NCBI GenBank assembly: GCA_919901855.1
Contig: CAKKQC010000063.1
Coordinates: forward strand, 1 to 64,000
Direction of reading: 5' to 3'
Origin: a bacterium
GTDB lineage: Bacteria > Oederibacteriota > CAKKQC01
DNA: 64,000 nucleotides
Of the stretch, positions 52,818 to 62,500 are shown one piece after another (the stretch's first letter is position 1; every line of letters begins with the position of its first letter). Made by a program: the position numbers and the translations under genes. The notes under the pieces were generated by a model. That model had not been told where the DNA came from. It saw nothing but the letters and a program-made list of their open reading frames with translations, and searched no databases.

Positions 52818-54380
52818 TCACTCCCACTCGATGGTGGAGGGGGGCTTGCTGGAGACGTCGTAAACGACGCGGTTGACGCCCCGGACCTCGTTGATGATCC
52901 GCGACGACATCCGCGCCAGGACTTCCGGCGGCAGCTTCGCCCAGTCCGCGGTCATGCCGTCCCGGCTCGTGACCGCCCGGATCGCGACCACGTCCGCGTA
53001 CGTCCGCTCGTCGCCCATGACGCCCACGCTCTTGACCGGCAGCAGCACGGTGAACGCCTGCCACACGCGGTCGTACTCGCCCGAGCGCTTGAGCTCCTCG
53101 ATCACGATCGCGTCCGCGTCGCGAAGCGTCGCGAGCCGGGGCTCGGAGATCGGACCGAGCAGGCGCACCGCGAGCCCGGGGCCCGGGAACGGGTGCCGCC
53201 ACAAGAGGTCCTTCGGCAGGCTCAGCTCGGCGCCCAGCGCGCGGACCTCGTCCTTGAAGAGCTCGCGCAGCGGCTCGATGAGCTGGAACTGCATCCGCTT
53301 GGGAAGCCCGCCGACGTTGTGGTGCGTCTTGATGACCGCCGAGGGGCCCTTCGTCGACATGCTCTCGATCACGTCCGGGTAGAGAGTGCCCTGGGCGAGG
53401 AACCTTACCTTCCCCAGGTGCCGGACCTCGTCCTCGAAGACGCGGATGAAGGTCGTCCCGATCCGGCGCCGCTTCAGCTCCGGGTCGCTCACGCCCTCGA
53501 GGTGCTTCAGGAACCGCGCCCGCGCGTCCACGAGCCGGACTTTCGCCCCGAGCCGCTTCCGGAGGAACCCGATGACTTCGGCTCCCTCGTTCTTGCGCAG
53601 CAGCCCGTTGTCCACGAAGAGGCCGATGAGGTTCGGCCCGATCGCGCGCCCCACGAGCGCCGCCACGACGGAGGAATCCACGCCCCCCGAGATCGCGACG
53701 AGAACCTTCTCCCCCGCCGCGCGCTCGCGGATGGCCGCCACCGCCTCCTTCGCGAACGCGCCCATCGTCCACTGCCGCCGGCAGTTGCAGATGCGGAACA
53801 CGAAGTTGCGCAGGATCGTGACCCCGTGGTCGGTGTGGACGACCTCGGGGTGGAACTGGACCCCGTAGACCCGGCGCTCGGGGTCCGCCATCGCCGCGTG
53901 CCGGCACGAGGACGTCCGGGCGATGCGCCGGAACCCGGGCGGGAGCCGGACCACGGAGTCGCCGTGGCTCATCCAGACCTTCGACGTGGACGGCACGCCG
54001 CGCAGGAGCTCGGACTCCCCCCGCTTCACGAGGTAGGCCGGCCCGTACTCGCGGTGCGCCCGCACGACGCGGCCCCCGAGGTCGTGCGCCAGGAGCTGCA
54101 TCCCGTAGCAGATCCCGAGCATCGGGTACGGCACGCTCTTGAGGAACGCGGGCATGACGGGCGCCCCCTTGCCGTAGACGGAAGCGGGCCCGCCGGAGAG
54201 GATGACGCCCCGCGGCGCGAGTGCGCGGACCTGGGCCTCGGTCGCCGTCGGAGGCAGGATCTCGGAATAGACGTTGGCTTCCCGCACGCGGCGCGCGATG
54301 AGCTGCGTGACCTGCGACCCGAAGTCGATGATCACGATGCCGCCCCGCCGCACCGATTCCGTCCGTCCCGTCTGGCTCAT
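52818..54380 (-). CDS. guaA: GMP synthase (glutamine-hydrolysing)
   Basis: The 520-residue bifunctional enzyme converts XMP to GMP. It has the class I amidotransferase domain with catalytic Cys in LGICYGMQ and His/Glu in YGVQFHPEV, then the ATP pyrophosphatase P-loop ISGGVDSSV and the dimerisation domain ending KPPSTIEWE. Its ATG overlaps the guaB stop as TAATG, so guanine nucleotide genes are coupled. Length and motifs match known GuaA proteins. Confidence 0.98.
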   Translation of the reverse strand: MSQTGRTESVRRGGIVIIDFGSQVTQLIARRVREANVYSEILPPTATEAQVRALAPRGVILSGGPASVYGKGAPVMPAFLKSVPYPMLGICYGMQLLAHDLGGRVVRAHREYGPAYLVKRGESELLRGVPSTSKVWMSHGDSVVRLPPGFRRIARTSSCRHAAMADPERRVYGVQFHPEVVHTDHGVTILRNFVFRICNCRRQWTMGAFAKEAVAAIRERAAGEKVLVAISGGVDSSVVAALVGRAIGPNLIGLFVDNGLLRKNEGAEVIGFLRKRLGAKVRLVDARARFLKHLEGVSDPELKRRRIGTTFIRVFEDEVRHLGKVRFLAQGTLYPDVIESMSTKGPSAVIKTHHNVGGLPKRMQFQLIEPLRELFKDEVRALGAELSLPKDLLWRHPFPGPGLAVRLLGPISEPRLATLRDADAIVIEELKRSGEYDRVWQAFTVLLPVKSVGVMGDERTYADVVAIRAVTSRDGMTADWAKLPPEVLARMSSRIINEVRGVNRVVYDVSSKPPSTIEWE

Positions 54381-55522
54381 TAGATCGGGTAACTGTTGCC
54401 GGGGTTGGTGACGAACAGGTCGTGCGGATGGCTCTCGCTCAGGGAGGCGTGCGTGATGTGACGCAACACGGCCGTCTTCCAGAGTTCCGGGATCGTCCGG
54501 GCGCCGGCGTAGTAGAAGCCGGAACGGACCCCTTCCAGCATGGTCTGCGCGACCGATGCCAGGTCGCCGCTGCAGGGCACGAGGCCTTCGACGCCTTCGG
54601 CAACCAGAACACTCTCGGCGGAGTAGCTCTTGCCGTGGAATTCATCCTCCGAGCTGATCTCCTTGCCCCGTTCCATGGCGCCGATCGAGCCCATACCCCG
54701 ATAGGACTTGAACTTGTAGTTCCTCGTGCCGTTGACGATGCTGCGGAAACGGGAGGGTATCTGGTCCTTGGCAAGCTCGATGGTCGCGCCGGGCGATTCC
54801 TCGGTGGCGGCGAACAACCGTCCCATCATCACCGATGAGGCACCGGCCGCCAGAGCCTTGGTAATGTCGCCGAAGTAGTTGATGCCGCCGTCGGCGATAA
54901 CCGGTATCTTGTGCCGGTGAGCGATCCTGGCGGAGTCCATGATGGCGGTGAGCTGCGGCACGCCCATACCGGAGACGATACGGGTGGTGCAGATGGCGCC
55001 CGGCCCCATACCGACGCGCAAACCGTCTGCGCCCGCCTTGATCATCGCCTCCGCGCCTTCGATCGTCGCGACGTTGCCGGCAATGACCTCGACGCGGTGG
55101 CGTCGCTTGATGTCGCGCACCGCTTCGATGACGAACTTCGAGAAGCCGTGCGCCGAGTCGACGACGATGACGTCCGCGCCGGCCTTGACCAGGGCCGCGA
55201 CGCGTACCTCGTAACCCGCGCTGGAACCGACCGCCGCGCCAACCAACTGACCGGCCTTCCTGACCTTGGCCACCTCGGCCGCCTGATCCTTGATGGTGAG
55301 GTTGCGGTGGATGATGCCGATACCGCCGGCCCTGCCCAGGGCAATGCCCAGGCGGCTTTCGGTCACCGTGTCCATCGGCGATGAAACCAGCGGCACCTTG
55401 AGCCTGATTCGACGGGTCAACTGCGTATCGAGCTTGACCGCGGAACGGGGGAACCCGGCGTAGCCGGGCTTCAGGAGAACATCGTCGAACGTGAGAGCAG
55501 GTGTCCCGATGTATTCGGCCAT
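54380..55522 (-). CDS. guaB: IMP dehydrogenase lacking CBS domains
   Basis: The 380-residue TIM barrel has the [10 protein letters not shown] start, the NAD-binding DSAHG, the catalytic Cys in [18 protein letters not shown] and the flap [10 protein letters not shown]. Typical IMPDHs have about 490 residues with a ~120-residue CBS (Bateman) module after GGIGIIHRN; here the barrel continues directly ([15 protein letters not shown]), so the regulatory module is cleanly absent. The gene is visibly less GC-rich than its neighbours. The ATG has an AAGGAG site. Purine-nucleotide feedback through CBS should be missing. Confidence 0.96.
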   Translation of the reverse strand: MAEYIGTPALTFDDVLLKPGYAGFPRSAVKLDTQLTRRIRLKVPLVSSPMDTVTESRLGIALGRAGGIGIIHRNLTIKDQAAEVAKVRKAGQLVGAAVGSSAGYEVRVAALVKAGADVIVVDSAHGFSKFVIEAVRDIKRRHRVEVIAGNVATIEGAEAMIKAGADGLRVGMGPGAICTTRIVSGMGVPQLTAIMDSARIAHRHKIPVIADGGINYFGDITKALAAGASSVMMGRLFAATEESPGATIELAKDQIPSRFRSIVNGTRNYKFKSYRGMGSIGAMERGKEISSEDEFHGKSYSAESVLVAEGVEGLVPCSGDLASVAQTMLEGVRSGFYYAGARTIPELWKTAVLRHITHASLSESHPHDLFVTNPGNSYPI

Positions 55523-55536
55523 GACGTCTTGCTCCT

Positions 55537-55887
55537 TCAGCCCGGAGGCCAGCGAAACGGCCGGCCACCGAGCAGGTGTAGATGAAGATGCGGAACGCTC
55601 TGTTGAGCGTCGTCACCGATGTTGGAGACGAGGCGGTAGCCGGATTCGGCCACGCCGAGCTCCTTCGCCAGCTTGTTGAAAACGCCGATCAGTTTCATCA
55701 TGAGCGCCGCCTCGCCTTCGCCGACGTCCTTGAGGGACGCGACGTGGCGGCGCGGAATCACGAGCACGTGCACTGGCGCCTGCGGGGCGATGTCCGCGAA
55801 GGCCACCACGTCCGCGTCCTCGTGCAGGATCTTCGCGGGAATCTTCTTCGCCGCGATCCGGCAGAAAAGGCACCCGTCGGCCGTCAT
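55537..55887 (-). CDS. HIT family protein (HINT-like nucleotide hydrolase)
   Basis: The 116-residue protein carries the histidine triad HLHLHLLGG near residues 99-107 and an N-terminal CLFCRIAAKKIPAKI, typical of HINT/HinT purine nucleoside phosphoramidases. The ATG overlaps the stop of the MtaB-like gene as ATGA, and guaB follows 14 bases later, giving a nucleotide/tRNA-maturation operon. Confidence 0.95.
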   Translation of the reverse strand: MTADGCLFCRIAAKKIPAKILHEDADVVAFADIAPQAPVHVLVIPRRHVASLKDVGEGEAALMMKLIGVFNKLAKELGVAESGYRLVSNIGDDAQQSVPHLHLHLLGGRPFRWPPG

Positions 55888-57206
55888 CGCGGTTCCCCCG
55901 CCGCCTCACCGGCCAGCTCTCCGTCCGCGTGCCCCGTGACCCGCACGCGCGCGATCGATCCCGGCCGCGCCCCGGGGTCCCGGAACCGGACGGGCAGGTA
56001 GGAACCGGTCGTTCCCCGCCAGTTTCCCGCGGCGGACCCCCGCTCCACGACGGCCTCGACCTCGGCCCCGACGTGGCGGTCGAGCTCCTCGGTGCACAGC
56101 CGCTGCCCCAACGACCGGAGCCGGCTCATCCGGGCCTCGACCTCGTCCACCGGCACCGGCGCGAGCGATTCCGCCGGAGTGCCCGGCCGGGGCGAAAACG
56201 GAAAGATGTGCAGGCGGTGGAACCCGCACGCCTCGACCAGGGCCTCCGTCTCCGCGGCATCCGCCCCGGTCTCGCCCGGAAACCCGGCCAGGATGTCGGC
56301 CGTGAGGCCGATGCGGGGGTCACGGCTCTTGAGGTCCCGGACGAGCCCGAGCACGGCCGCCGCATCGTACCCCCGGTGCATGGCCCTGAGGACCGCGTCA
56401 CTGCCGCTCTGCACCGGCAGATGAAGGTGGCGGCACACCTTGGAATGCCCCGTGAGCAGGTCGATAAGATCCGGCGGCTGGCGCCCGGGGTAGAGCGAAG
56501 AGAGCCTGAGGCGCCGGAGCTCCGGAATCGCGGCGAGATCGCGGACCAGCCCGGCCAGCGTCAAGTCCGTCGCGGGATCGCGCCACCCCGAGAGCTCGAC
56601 GCCGCAGAGCACGACCTCGGGGACGCCGGAGGCGGCAAGCCCGATAACCTCGTCGTGGATCTCGCCGGCTGGACGGCTGACCGACCGGCCCCGGACGAGG
56701 GGCACGACGCAGAACGTGCACCGGCGGTCGCACCCGTCCTGGACCTTGACGAACGCGCGGGAGTGCCCGGCTGCCGGGCGGCTGATCCCGGATCGCGCCG
56801 GAAGCGCGGCCGGAATCCCAAGCGCCGCGAGGAGGGCCGCCGGCCCGGTCCCGGCGACGACGGCGTCCGCGAGCCCCTCTGCCACGAGATCGACACCCGG
56901 CCGGCGGGCGAAGCAGCCCGCCGCCACGACTCTGGCGCCCGGATGCCGCTGGCGCGCCCGCCGGAGCGCCTGGCGTCCCTGCCGCTCGGCCTCCGCCGTC
57001 ACCGCGCAGGTGTTTACGAGGATCAGGTCGACGGGACCGTTGGGAGCCGCCTCGGTCCAGAGATCCCCCAGCGTTTCGCGCATGAGCTGGGTCTCGTACT
57101 GGTTGACCTTGCACCCGAATGTGAGGACGGAGAAGGTGGAGACAGGCGGGACGAGCGCCCGCGAGGCGCTCAGCGGCAGTTCAGAGGAGGAATTGACCCC
57201 TTCCAT
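55884..57206 (-). CDS. mtaB: tRNA (N6-threonylcarbamoyladenosine(37)-C2)-methylthiotransferase, MtaB-like
   Basis: The 440-residue radical SAM enzyme has an N-terminal UPF0004 domain with three cysteines (FGCKVNQYET, NTCAVT, AAGCFARR), the radical SAM cluster CDRRCTFC, and a C-terminal TRAM-like domain. The pattern CDRRCTFC...PLVRGRSVSR fits MtaB rather than MiaB or RimO. It adds methylthio groups to t6A37 of tRNA. A TAGAAT box six bases before the ATG and no ribosome site indicate a leaderless mRNA for the operon mtaB-HIT-guaB-guaA. Confidence 0.93.
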   Translation of the reverse strand: MEGVNSSSELPLSASRALVPPVSTFSVLTFGCKVNQYETQLMRETLGDLWTEAAPNGPVDLILVNTCAVTAEAERQGRQALRRARQRHPGARVVAAGCFARRPGVDLVAEGLADAVVAGTGPAALLAALGIPAALPARSGISRPAAGHSRAFVKVQDGCDRRCTFCVVPLVRGRSVSRPAGEIHDEVIGLAASGVPEVVLCGVELSGWRDPATDLTLAGLVRDLAAIPELRRLRLSSLYPGRQPPDLIDLLTGHSKVCRHLHLPVQSGSDAVLRAMHRGYDAAAVLGLVRDLKSRDPRIGLTADILAGFPGETGADAAETEALVEACGFHRLHIFPFSPRPGTPAESLAPVPVDEVEARMSRLRSLGQRLCTEELDRHVGAEVEAVVERGSAAGNWRGTTGSYLPVRFRDPGARPGSIARVRVTGHADGELAGEAAGEPR

Positions 57207-57212
57207 GAAGAG

Positions 57213-57218
57213 ATTCTA
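57213..57218 (-). promoter_or_regulatory. -10 box TAGAAT, leaderless start of the mtaB operon
   Basis: On the minus strand TAGAAT ends six bases before the ATG at 57206 with no Shine-Dalgarno sequence between. Confidence 0.5.
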
Positions 57219-57260
57219 GAGGAACGTCTCCCGCTTGGCAACCTGCCGCCCCGGAAGTGT

Positions 57261-58130
57261 TCAGGGAGCCGACCAAAGGACCGTCTGGTCCTTGCCCAGC
57301 AACAACCGGCCGTTGCTCACCACGGCGGCCGCCCCCTTCTTGTCCCGCAGGGTGAGGGTGGGGGTGCCGTCCAGCCCGACCGTCATCACGATCCGGGCCC
57401 CGCGGTCCTTGTCGAAGAGGTTGAGCCCGGGGAGGCCGTCCGAGCCGACCTGCAGGAGGACGGAACTCTCGCCCGGCCCGCCGATCAGGCGCAGGAGTCC
57501 GGTTTCCCCGCTGATCCCGAACGCCGCGCGCTCGCGCCCCCGGCGCCCGAAGAAGCTCAAACCGGCGAGCGAGCCGCCCACGGTCGAGAGCGCCGCCTCC
57601 ATGCGGCCCTCGGGGCCGTAGAGCGTGAGGCCCGACATCCCCGCGCGGTCAAGCCCCAGCCACGCGCGGTCCACGCCGTCCCGGTCGGCCACCACGATCG
57701 ACACCGTGTTGTCGGTCGGGAGCAGGAACCGGATCCGGCTCTTCTCGTTGGTCCCCGCGAGGGTCATCTGGGGCTGCTCGGCCGGCGTCAGCCCGACCGT
57801 GAGCCGCACCCGCTGGCTGCGATCCATGAACGCGAGGACGGGCTGGTCGCCCTCACCAAGCCCCAGACTCGCGCGCACGACGCCATCCTTGTCCGCCAGG
57901 AGGATGGATCTGGTCCTGACCGAATCGACCGGCCGGGACGCGCGCCCCACGATGAAGACTCCGAGGCTCATCCCCGCGATGACGAGCGCGGCGATGATTC
58001 CCCAGCGCCGGTTCTCGGTCTCCAGCTTGTCGACGCGGCGCTGCAGCGCCTCGAGCCGCTTGTCGTCCACGGCGCCCGCGCCGTCCCGCGACAGGACCGG
58101 TTCGCGCCCCCACTCCATCCGGTCGACCAT
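57261..58130 (-). CDS. Coiled-coil membrane protein with repeated beta-strand units
   Basis: The 289-residue protein has a short coiled coil (RLEALQRRVDKLETENRRW region, residues ~25-44), one membrane helix (about 45-62) and then eight or so repeats of ~22-28 residues of the form LxDxxGxxRxxLGL..GxPxLxLxD, suggesting a beta-solenoid or propeller outside the membrane. I do not recognise the family. The ATG (58130) overlaps the PorV-like stop as ATGA, placing it last in the operon of the giant repeat protein, probably as an envelope partner. Confidence 0.75.
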   Translation of the reverse strand: MVDRMEWGREPVLSRDGAGAVDDKRLEALQRRVDKLETENRRWGIIAALVIAGMSLGVFIVGRASRPVDSVRTRSILLADKDGVVRASLGLGEGDQPVLAFMDRSQRVRLTVGLTPAEQPQMTLAGTNEKSRIRFLLPTDNTVSIVVADRDGVDRAWLGLDRAGMSGLTLYGPEGRMEAALSTVGGSLAGLSFFGRRGRERAAFGISGETGLLRLIGGPGESSVLLQVGSDGLPGLNLFDKDRGARIVMTVGLDGTPTLTLRDKKGAAAVVSNGRLLLGKDQTVLWSAP

Positions 58131-59518
58131 CAGCGGCCCTCCCCCCGCCGCGGAACGCCGAACGACGGGGCGCTGTCGCCGTCGGGCGTCGCGGTCGGGT
58201 TCCCCGCCCGGCGCACGGGCGTCATGAGTCCGCCCTCCTCCGCGGGGGGGCCCTCCAGCTCCGCCGGCGGCGGGAGGAGGGTCGAGCCGTCGGGCGCGGG
58301 CGCGGACTCCGGAACCGGCTCCGGCGGGATACGGTCCGGGCTCCTCGCGCCGGCGGATCTCGGCTCCGGCGGCGTGCCCGTATCGGGCAGGGCGGCCGGC
58401 GGTCCCGGCGGCGGGCCGTCTTCCGGCTGCGGAACCGCGGGAGCGACAACCGTCGCTTTCGCGGACGGCTTCGGTTTGGCCTGGGGCCCGGGCGCGATGC
58501 TCCACGCCTCGTCCTCGTCGATCGGAACGGCCGGCATCGCCTTGACCGCCGGCGCCTTCTTCTTCTTCGGCGCGACTGCCGTCGCCGGCGCGGGCGAGGA
58601 AACCGGACGCGGCTGGCGGTACTCGACCGAGATGCGGTGCGAGGTGGCCAGATCGCCGAACGGCTGGTAGGCGTAGTCGAGGGTGAAGTCCCCGAGCCTG
58701 AATCCGGCGCCCGCGGCGACGCCGCGGAACCCGGAGATGCCCTGGCTCTGGCCCTCCCACAGGTAGCCCAGCCGGAGGACGACCGCCGGGTGAACGCGCG
58801 CTTCCCCGCCGATCCCGACGGTCATGAACTGGTCGACAAGCCCGTAGGACATGTCCATCGCGGCATTCAGCCGGTCCCCATGATACGCGGTCCCGATCCG
58901 GAACGTCATCGGCATGAAGGAATCCTCGTCGCCGCCCAGGTGCTGGAAGGCCCACCCGGCCGAGACCTGCGGGGACAGCGGCAACAGCTCGCCGACGTTG
59001 ACCCCGAGCAGCGCGTCCTGGTCCGCCTCCTGCAGGAGCTCGATCCCGAGCCCCGTCCAGCCGAACCCGCCGAGCCACTTCGGACTGCGGAACGCCCAGG
59101 TCTGCGATGCCGCGATGTCGACGGGGCTTTCCGTTCCGGTCTTCACGCCCGACGCGTCCCGGTACTGGAGTGTCCCGTAGCTCATGGTCTGGAGGCTCAC
59201 GGCGCCGACGGCCGAGCCGACCGGCGTAGCCACGGCAACGTAGCTCGAGGCCATCCCCAGTCCCATCGCGTCGTACTGGGCCACGGCCGACAGGCTCCCG
59301 ATCTGCCCCAGCCCGCCCGGGTTCCAGGTGGCCGCGGATGCGTCGTCCGCGACCGCCGTGAACGCGCCGCCCATCGCCACGGGGCGGGCCCCCACCCCGC
59401 GGGTGAGGAACGCGCCGCGCTCCCACGAGGCCCCGTAGTTCCAGCCGCTCACGTATTGGGTCGCCCGGCCGGCCCCGGCCGCCGACACAAGTACGAGGAG
59501 GATCGCAATCCGTTTCAT
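58130..59518 (-). CDS. PorV/PorQ-like outer-membrane beta-barrel with Pro-rich tail
   Basis: The 462-residue protein has a signal peptide (cleavage near residue 20), then ~300 residues of alternating beta-strands beginning RGVGARPVAMGGAFTAVADDASAATWNPGGL, the family hallmark of PorV/PorQ/FadL-like barrels. A Pro/Ala-rich tail of ~145 residues follows. PorV escorts cargo with C-terminal sorting domains in type IX secretion. The ATG overlaps the giant repeat protein stop as ATGA, and that protein has a type IX-like C-terminus, so the pairing is meaningful. Other type IX genes are not in the window. Confidence 0.82.
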   Translation of the reverse strand: MKRIAILLVLVSAAGAGRATQYVSGWNYGASWERGAFLTRGVGARPVAMGGAFTAVADDASAATWNPGGLGQIGSLSAVAQYDAMGLGMASSYVAVATPVGSAVGAVSLQTMSYGTLQYRDASGVKTGTESPVDIAASQTWAFRSPKWLGGFGWTGLGIELLQEADQDALLGVNVGELLPLSPQVSAGWAFQHLGGDEDSFMPMTFRIGTAYHGDRLNAAMDMSYGLVDQFMTVGIGGEARVHPAVVLRLGYLWEGQSQGISGFRGVAAGAGFRLGDFTLDYAYQPFGDLATSHRISVEYRQPRPVSSPAPATAVAPKKKKAPAVKAMPAVPIDEDEAWSIAPGPQAKPKPSAKATVVAPAVPQPEDGPPPGPPAALPDTGTPPEPRSAGARSPDRIPPEPVPESAPAPDGSTLLPPPAELEGPPAEEGGLMTPVRRAGNPTATPDGDSAPSFGVPRRGEGR

Positions 59519-62500
59519 TTCTTCACCGCCAGCTTCACCGGCTTGAGGAGCACGACCCGTTTCCCGGGATACGTGACCTTCGCCCGGACGAGATAGACGC
59601 CCGGAGCCCAGTCGGAGACGCCCCAGACGGGCAGTTGGGCGTCGGCCCCCGGCGCCACGAACCGCCAGACCCGCTCCCCGACCCGCTTGAACGCCGAGTT
59701 GTAGACCTCGACCGCGATCTCGTCGGCCGGGCCCTCGAGCCGGACCGCGACGGTGAACGAGGACGTGGCCGGGTTCGGCCAGACCGCGAGGGGCTCGGAG
59801 AACTTCTCCGTGACCGTGACTGGCGCCTCGCCCGATGACGACGTGAGAGCGTACGTGGCGGCGTCCTGGGTCGGCACGGTCACCCGGGCCGGGATAACGC
59901 CGTGCCGCAGGGCCCGGACCTGCCAGGCGACGGTCGCGGTCCCGCCCGGCGCAAGGTAGTTGACGCCCCCTCCATAGGCTCCCGAGACCAACTGCATCAT
60001 CCCGGAATCCGCAAACGCCAGCGAGGACGTCCCGAGGTAGCTGTAGGATTCCCCGGCGTTCGTGAGCTTCGCCTGCACCCAGAACAGGTCCCCCTCGACC
60101 ACCGATGACGGCTCGACGGCCACCGCCACCACGACCGACGACGGGTTCACGACGGAGAACGGCGACGACGCCGTCACGGTCAGCGGAAGGCCGGATTGCG
60201 CGTCGGATCCTGTTGCCGTGGCGCTGAAAATGCCGGACCCCTTCGCCGTGGGTGTCCACGTCCACACGAAGGTCTGTTGGGCGCCTGCATCCAGGATGAT
60301 GGGACTGGCCGGGACGCCGGGGTTGAAAGCGACGAACGCGGTTCCGGAGACCGCCGACGCGCCGACCGTGACTGCGGTCGCGGACGAGGCCCCGACATTC
60401 CGGACGGTCACATACAGGTAGGTCAACCGGCCGACGACCGTGGGCGAGTAGGAGACCTGCACCGACGCGGTCAATGCGGCCGCGCCGGTCGCCGTGAGCG
60501 ACGTGGACGCCGTGGTCGAGAGGCCCGCACCCGTCCAGCCGTCCTGTCCCGTGGCCCGGGCGACATACGACACCGTCCCCGTCACCGTGCACGTCCACAC
60601 GAAGGTGGTGGAGGTCCCCGGTGCGAGGGCGGCCGGCCCGGCCGGCAGGGGGCCGGAAGCAACGAAGACGCTGCCGGTCGTCTCGAGCGTCGGCGCCGCG
60701 ATCACGGCGTTCGCGCCGCCCTGGTTGGTCACGGTGAACGCGACCGTGATCGCCTGTCCCGCGACCGGCGCCCGCGGCGAGACGCAGAGCTGCGACACGA
60801 GGACGGGCGCGTCCATGACCTGGAGGGACACGGAGCGCCCGACGAGCACGGCTGCACCGGTCCCTCCGCTCGTCCCCGAGGCCGTCGCCGTGACCGCGAG
60901 CGTACCCGGCGCGGCCAGGGACCAGGTCCAGGTGAACGACCGCGTCGACCCGGCGGGAATCGTGACGGGCCCGGCGGGGGTCGGCCCCCCTGCCAGGGTC
61001 GCAATCGCGGCTCCGAGATTGACGTCGAGGGCCGGGACCACCCCGGTCGCGTCGAACGCGCCGGAGTTCGTGACGTCCAGCCGGGTCCGCACCGTCATCC
61101 CCGTCTCGACCGCGGACGGCGAGACGACGATCGTGGCCGACAGCGCCGCCGGGGAGCCGCCGATGACCGCGGACGCCGCCCACGCCGTGAGCCCCCGCCC
61201 GGTCGCCGCGTCGGTGCCCGTAATGGTGCCGCTGAAGGCCACCGGCCCGGCACCCGAAACCGAGTAGGTCCACGTGAAGGACGCAGTGGCGCCCGAGGCG
61301 ATCGAGGCCGGGGCCGACGGCGACGCCTTGAGCACGACGAGCGAGGCGCCCGCGTCCGGGCCCAGGGCGAGCGCGGGCGCGTTGAGCGCGGCGCCGGCCG
61401 TGTTCGTCACCGTCAGGACGACGTCGAACCACTGTCCCGACGCCGGCTGGGCCGGGGAGACCGCGAGCGAAGCCGCCAGCAGTTCCCGCCAGCGCAAGTA
61501 CCCGTTCCAGTCGCCGCCGGAAGGCGCAGTCGTGATGCGAAGGTAGTACTCCTGCGTCGCGGCCGCCGTGGTGTCGAGGCGGAACTGGAACGCCCCCGCC
61601 CCGTCGTCGTCGGACGCCACGGAGACCGTCCCCGCCGCGTCGGCGAAGAGCCGGCCGAAGTCGTCACCCGTCCCGCCCGGCGTCTCGAACCGGTACGCGC
61701 GGCCCCCGGCGAGCGCCACCCGGTACCAGTCGTCGGCGTCGGAGCCGCCGAGCGCGTGCGGCCCCTGCGTCTGCCAGACCGGCGAGGGCGTCAGGATGGT
61801 CCCGCCGCTCGCGAGGTCGTCGCCCGGGTCCCACGCGTCGCCCTTGACGAGCACCGCCGCGCCCGCGACCGTTGCGACGGATGACGAGGTCCCGGCGTCC
61901 GTCCCCGCAGCCGTCGCGGAGAAGGTCACGGGCCCGGCACCGGTCGCCGTCCAGCTCCACGCGAACGTCGTCGCGCCGCCCGCGAGAATCGTGAGCGCGG
62001 CCGCCGGCACGGGCCCGCCGGCCCACGCCACGCGGACCGACCCGTCGGCCGCGGCCAGCGCGGCCACGACCCCGGTCGCAGCCGACCCGCCCTCGTTGGT
62101 CACGGTAAGCGTGACCGCGAGCACCTGCCCCGTCGTCGCCAACGTCGGCCCCGCGGTAAGCCTCGATACCAGCTTCGCGGGACTGATGGCTGCGCCGGTC
62201 GCCGACCCCGCGCCGCGCACCGTCCCGCCCGATGCGGCGTCGGCGCCCGTGGCCGTGCCCGTCACGCCGAGGGCGGAGGCCCCGGTCACCGAATACGTCC
62301 ACGTGAAACGCTGGGACGCCCCCGGCGCGAGCGTCACCGCCCCCGCCGGCTCCGGGCCGTCGACGGGCGAGAGGACGGCCGCTCCCGCGTTCCTCTGGAG
62401 CGCCGGCGTCACCCCGAGCGCCGCGAATCCGCCCGTGTTCGTCACCGTCATCACAACCTTGACCGTCCGCCCGGCCTCGACGAGGGCCGGCGAGAGGCAG

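Noticed and set aside
58131-59426. Upstream extension of the coiled-coil/beta-repeat gene
   Set aside because: The frame continues antisense-like through the PorV-like gene, but protein-like sequence begins at the ATGA overlap at 58130.
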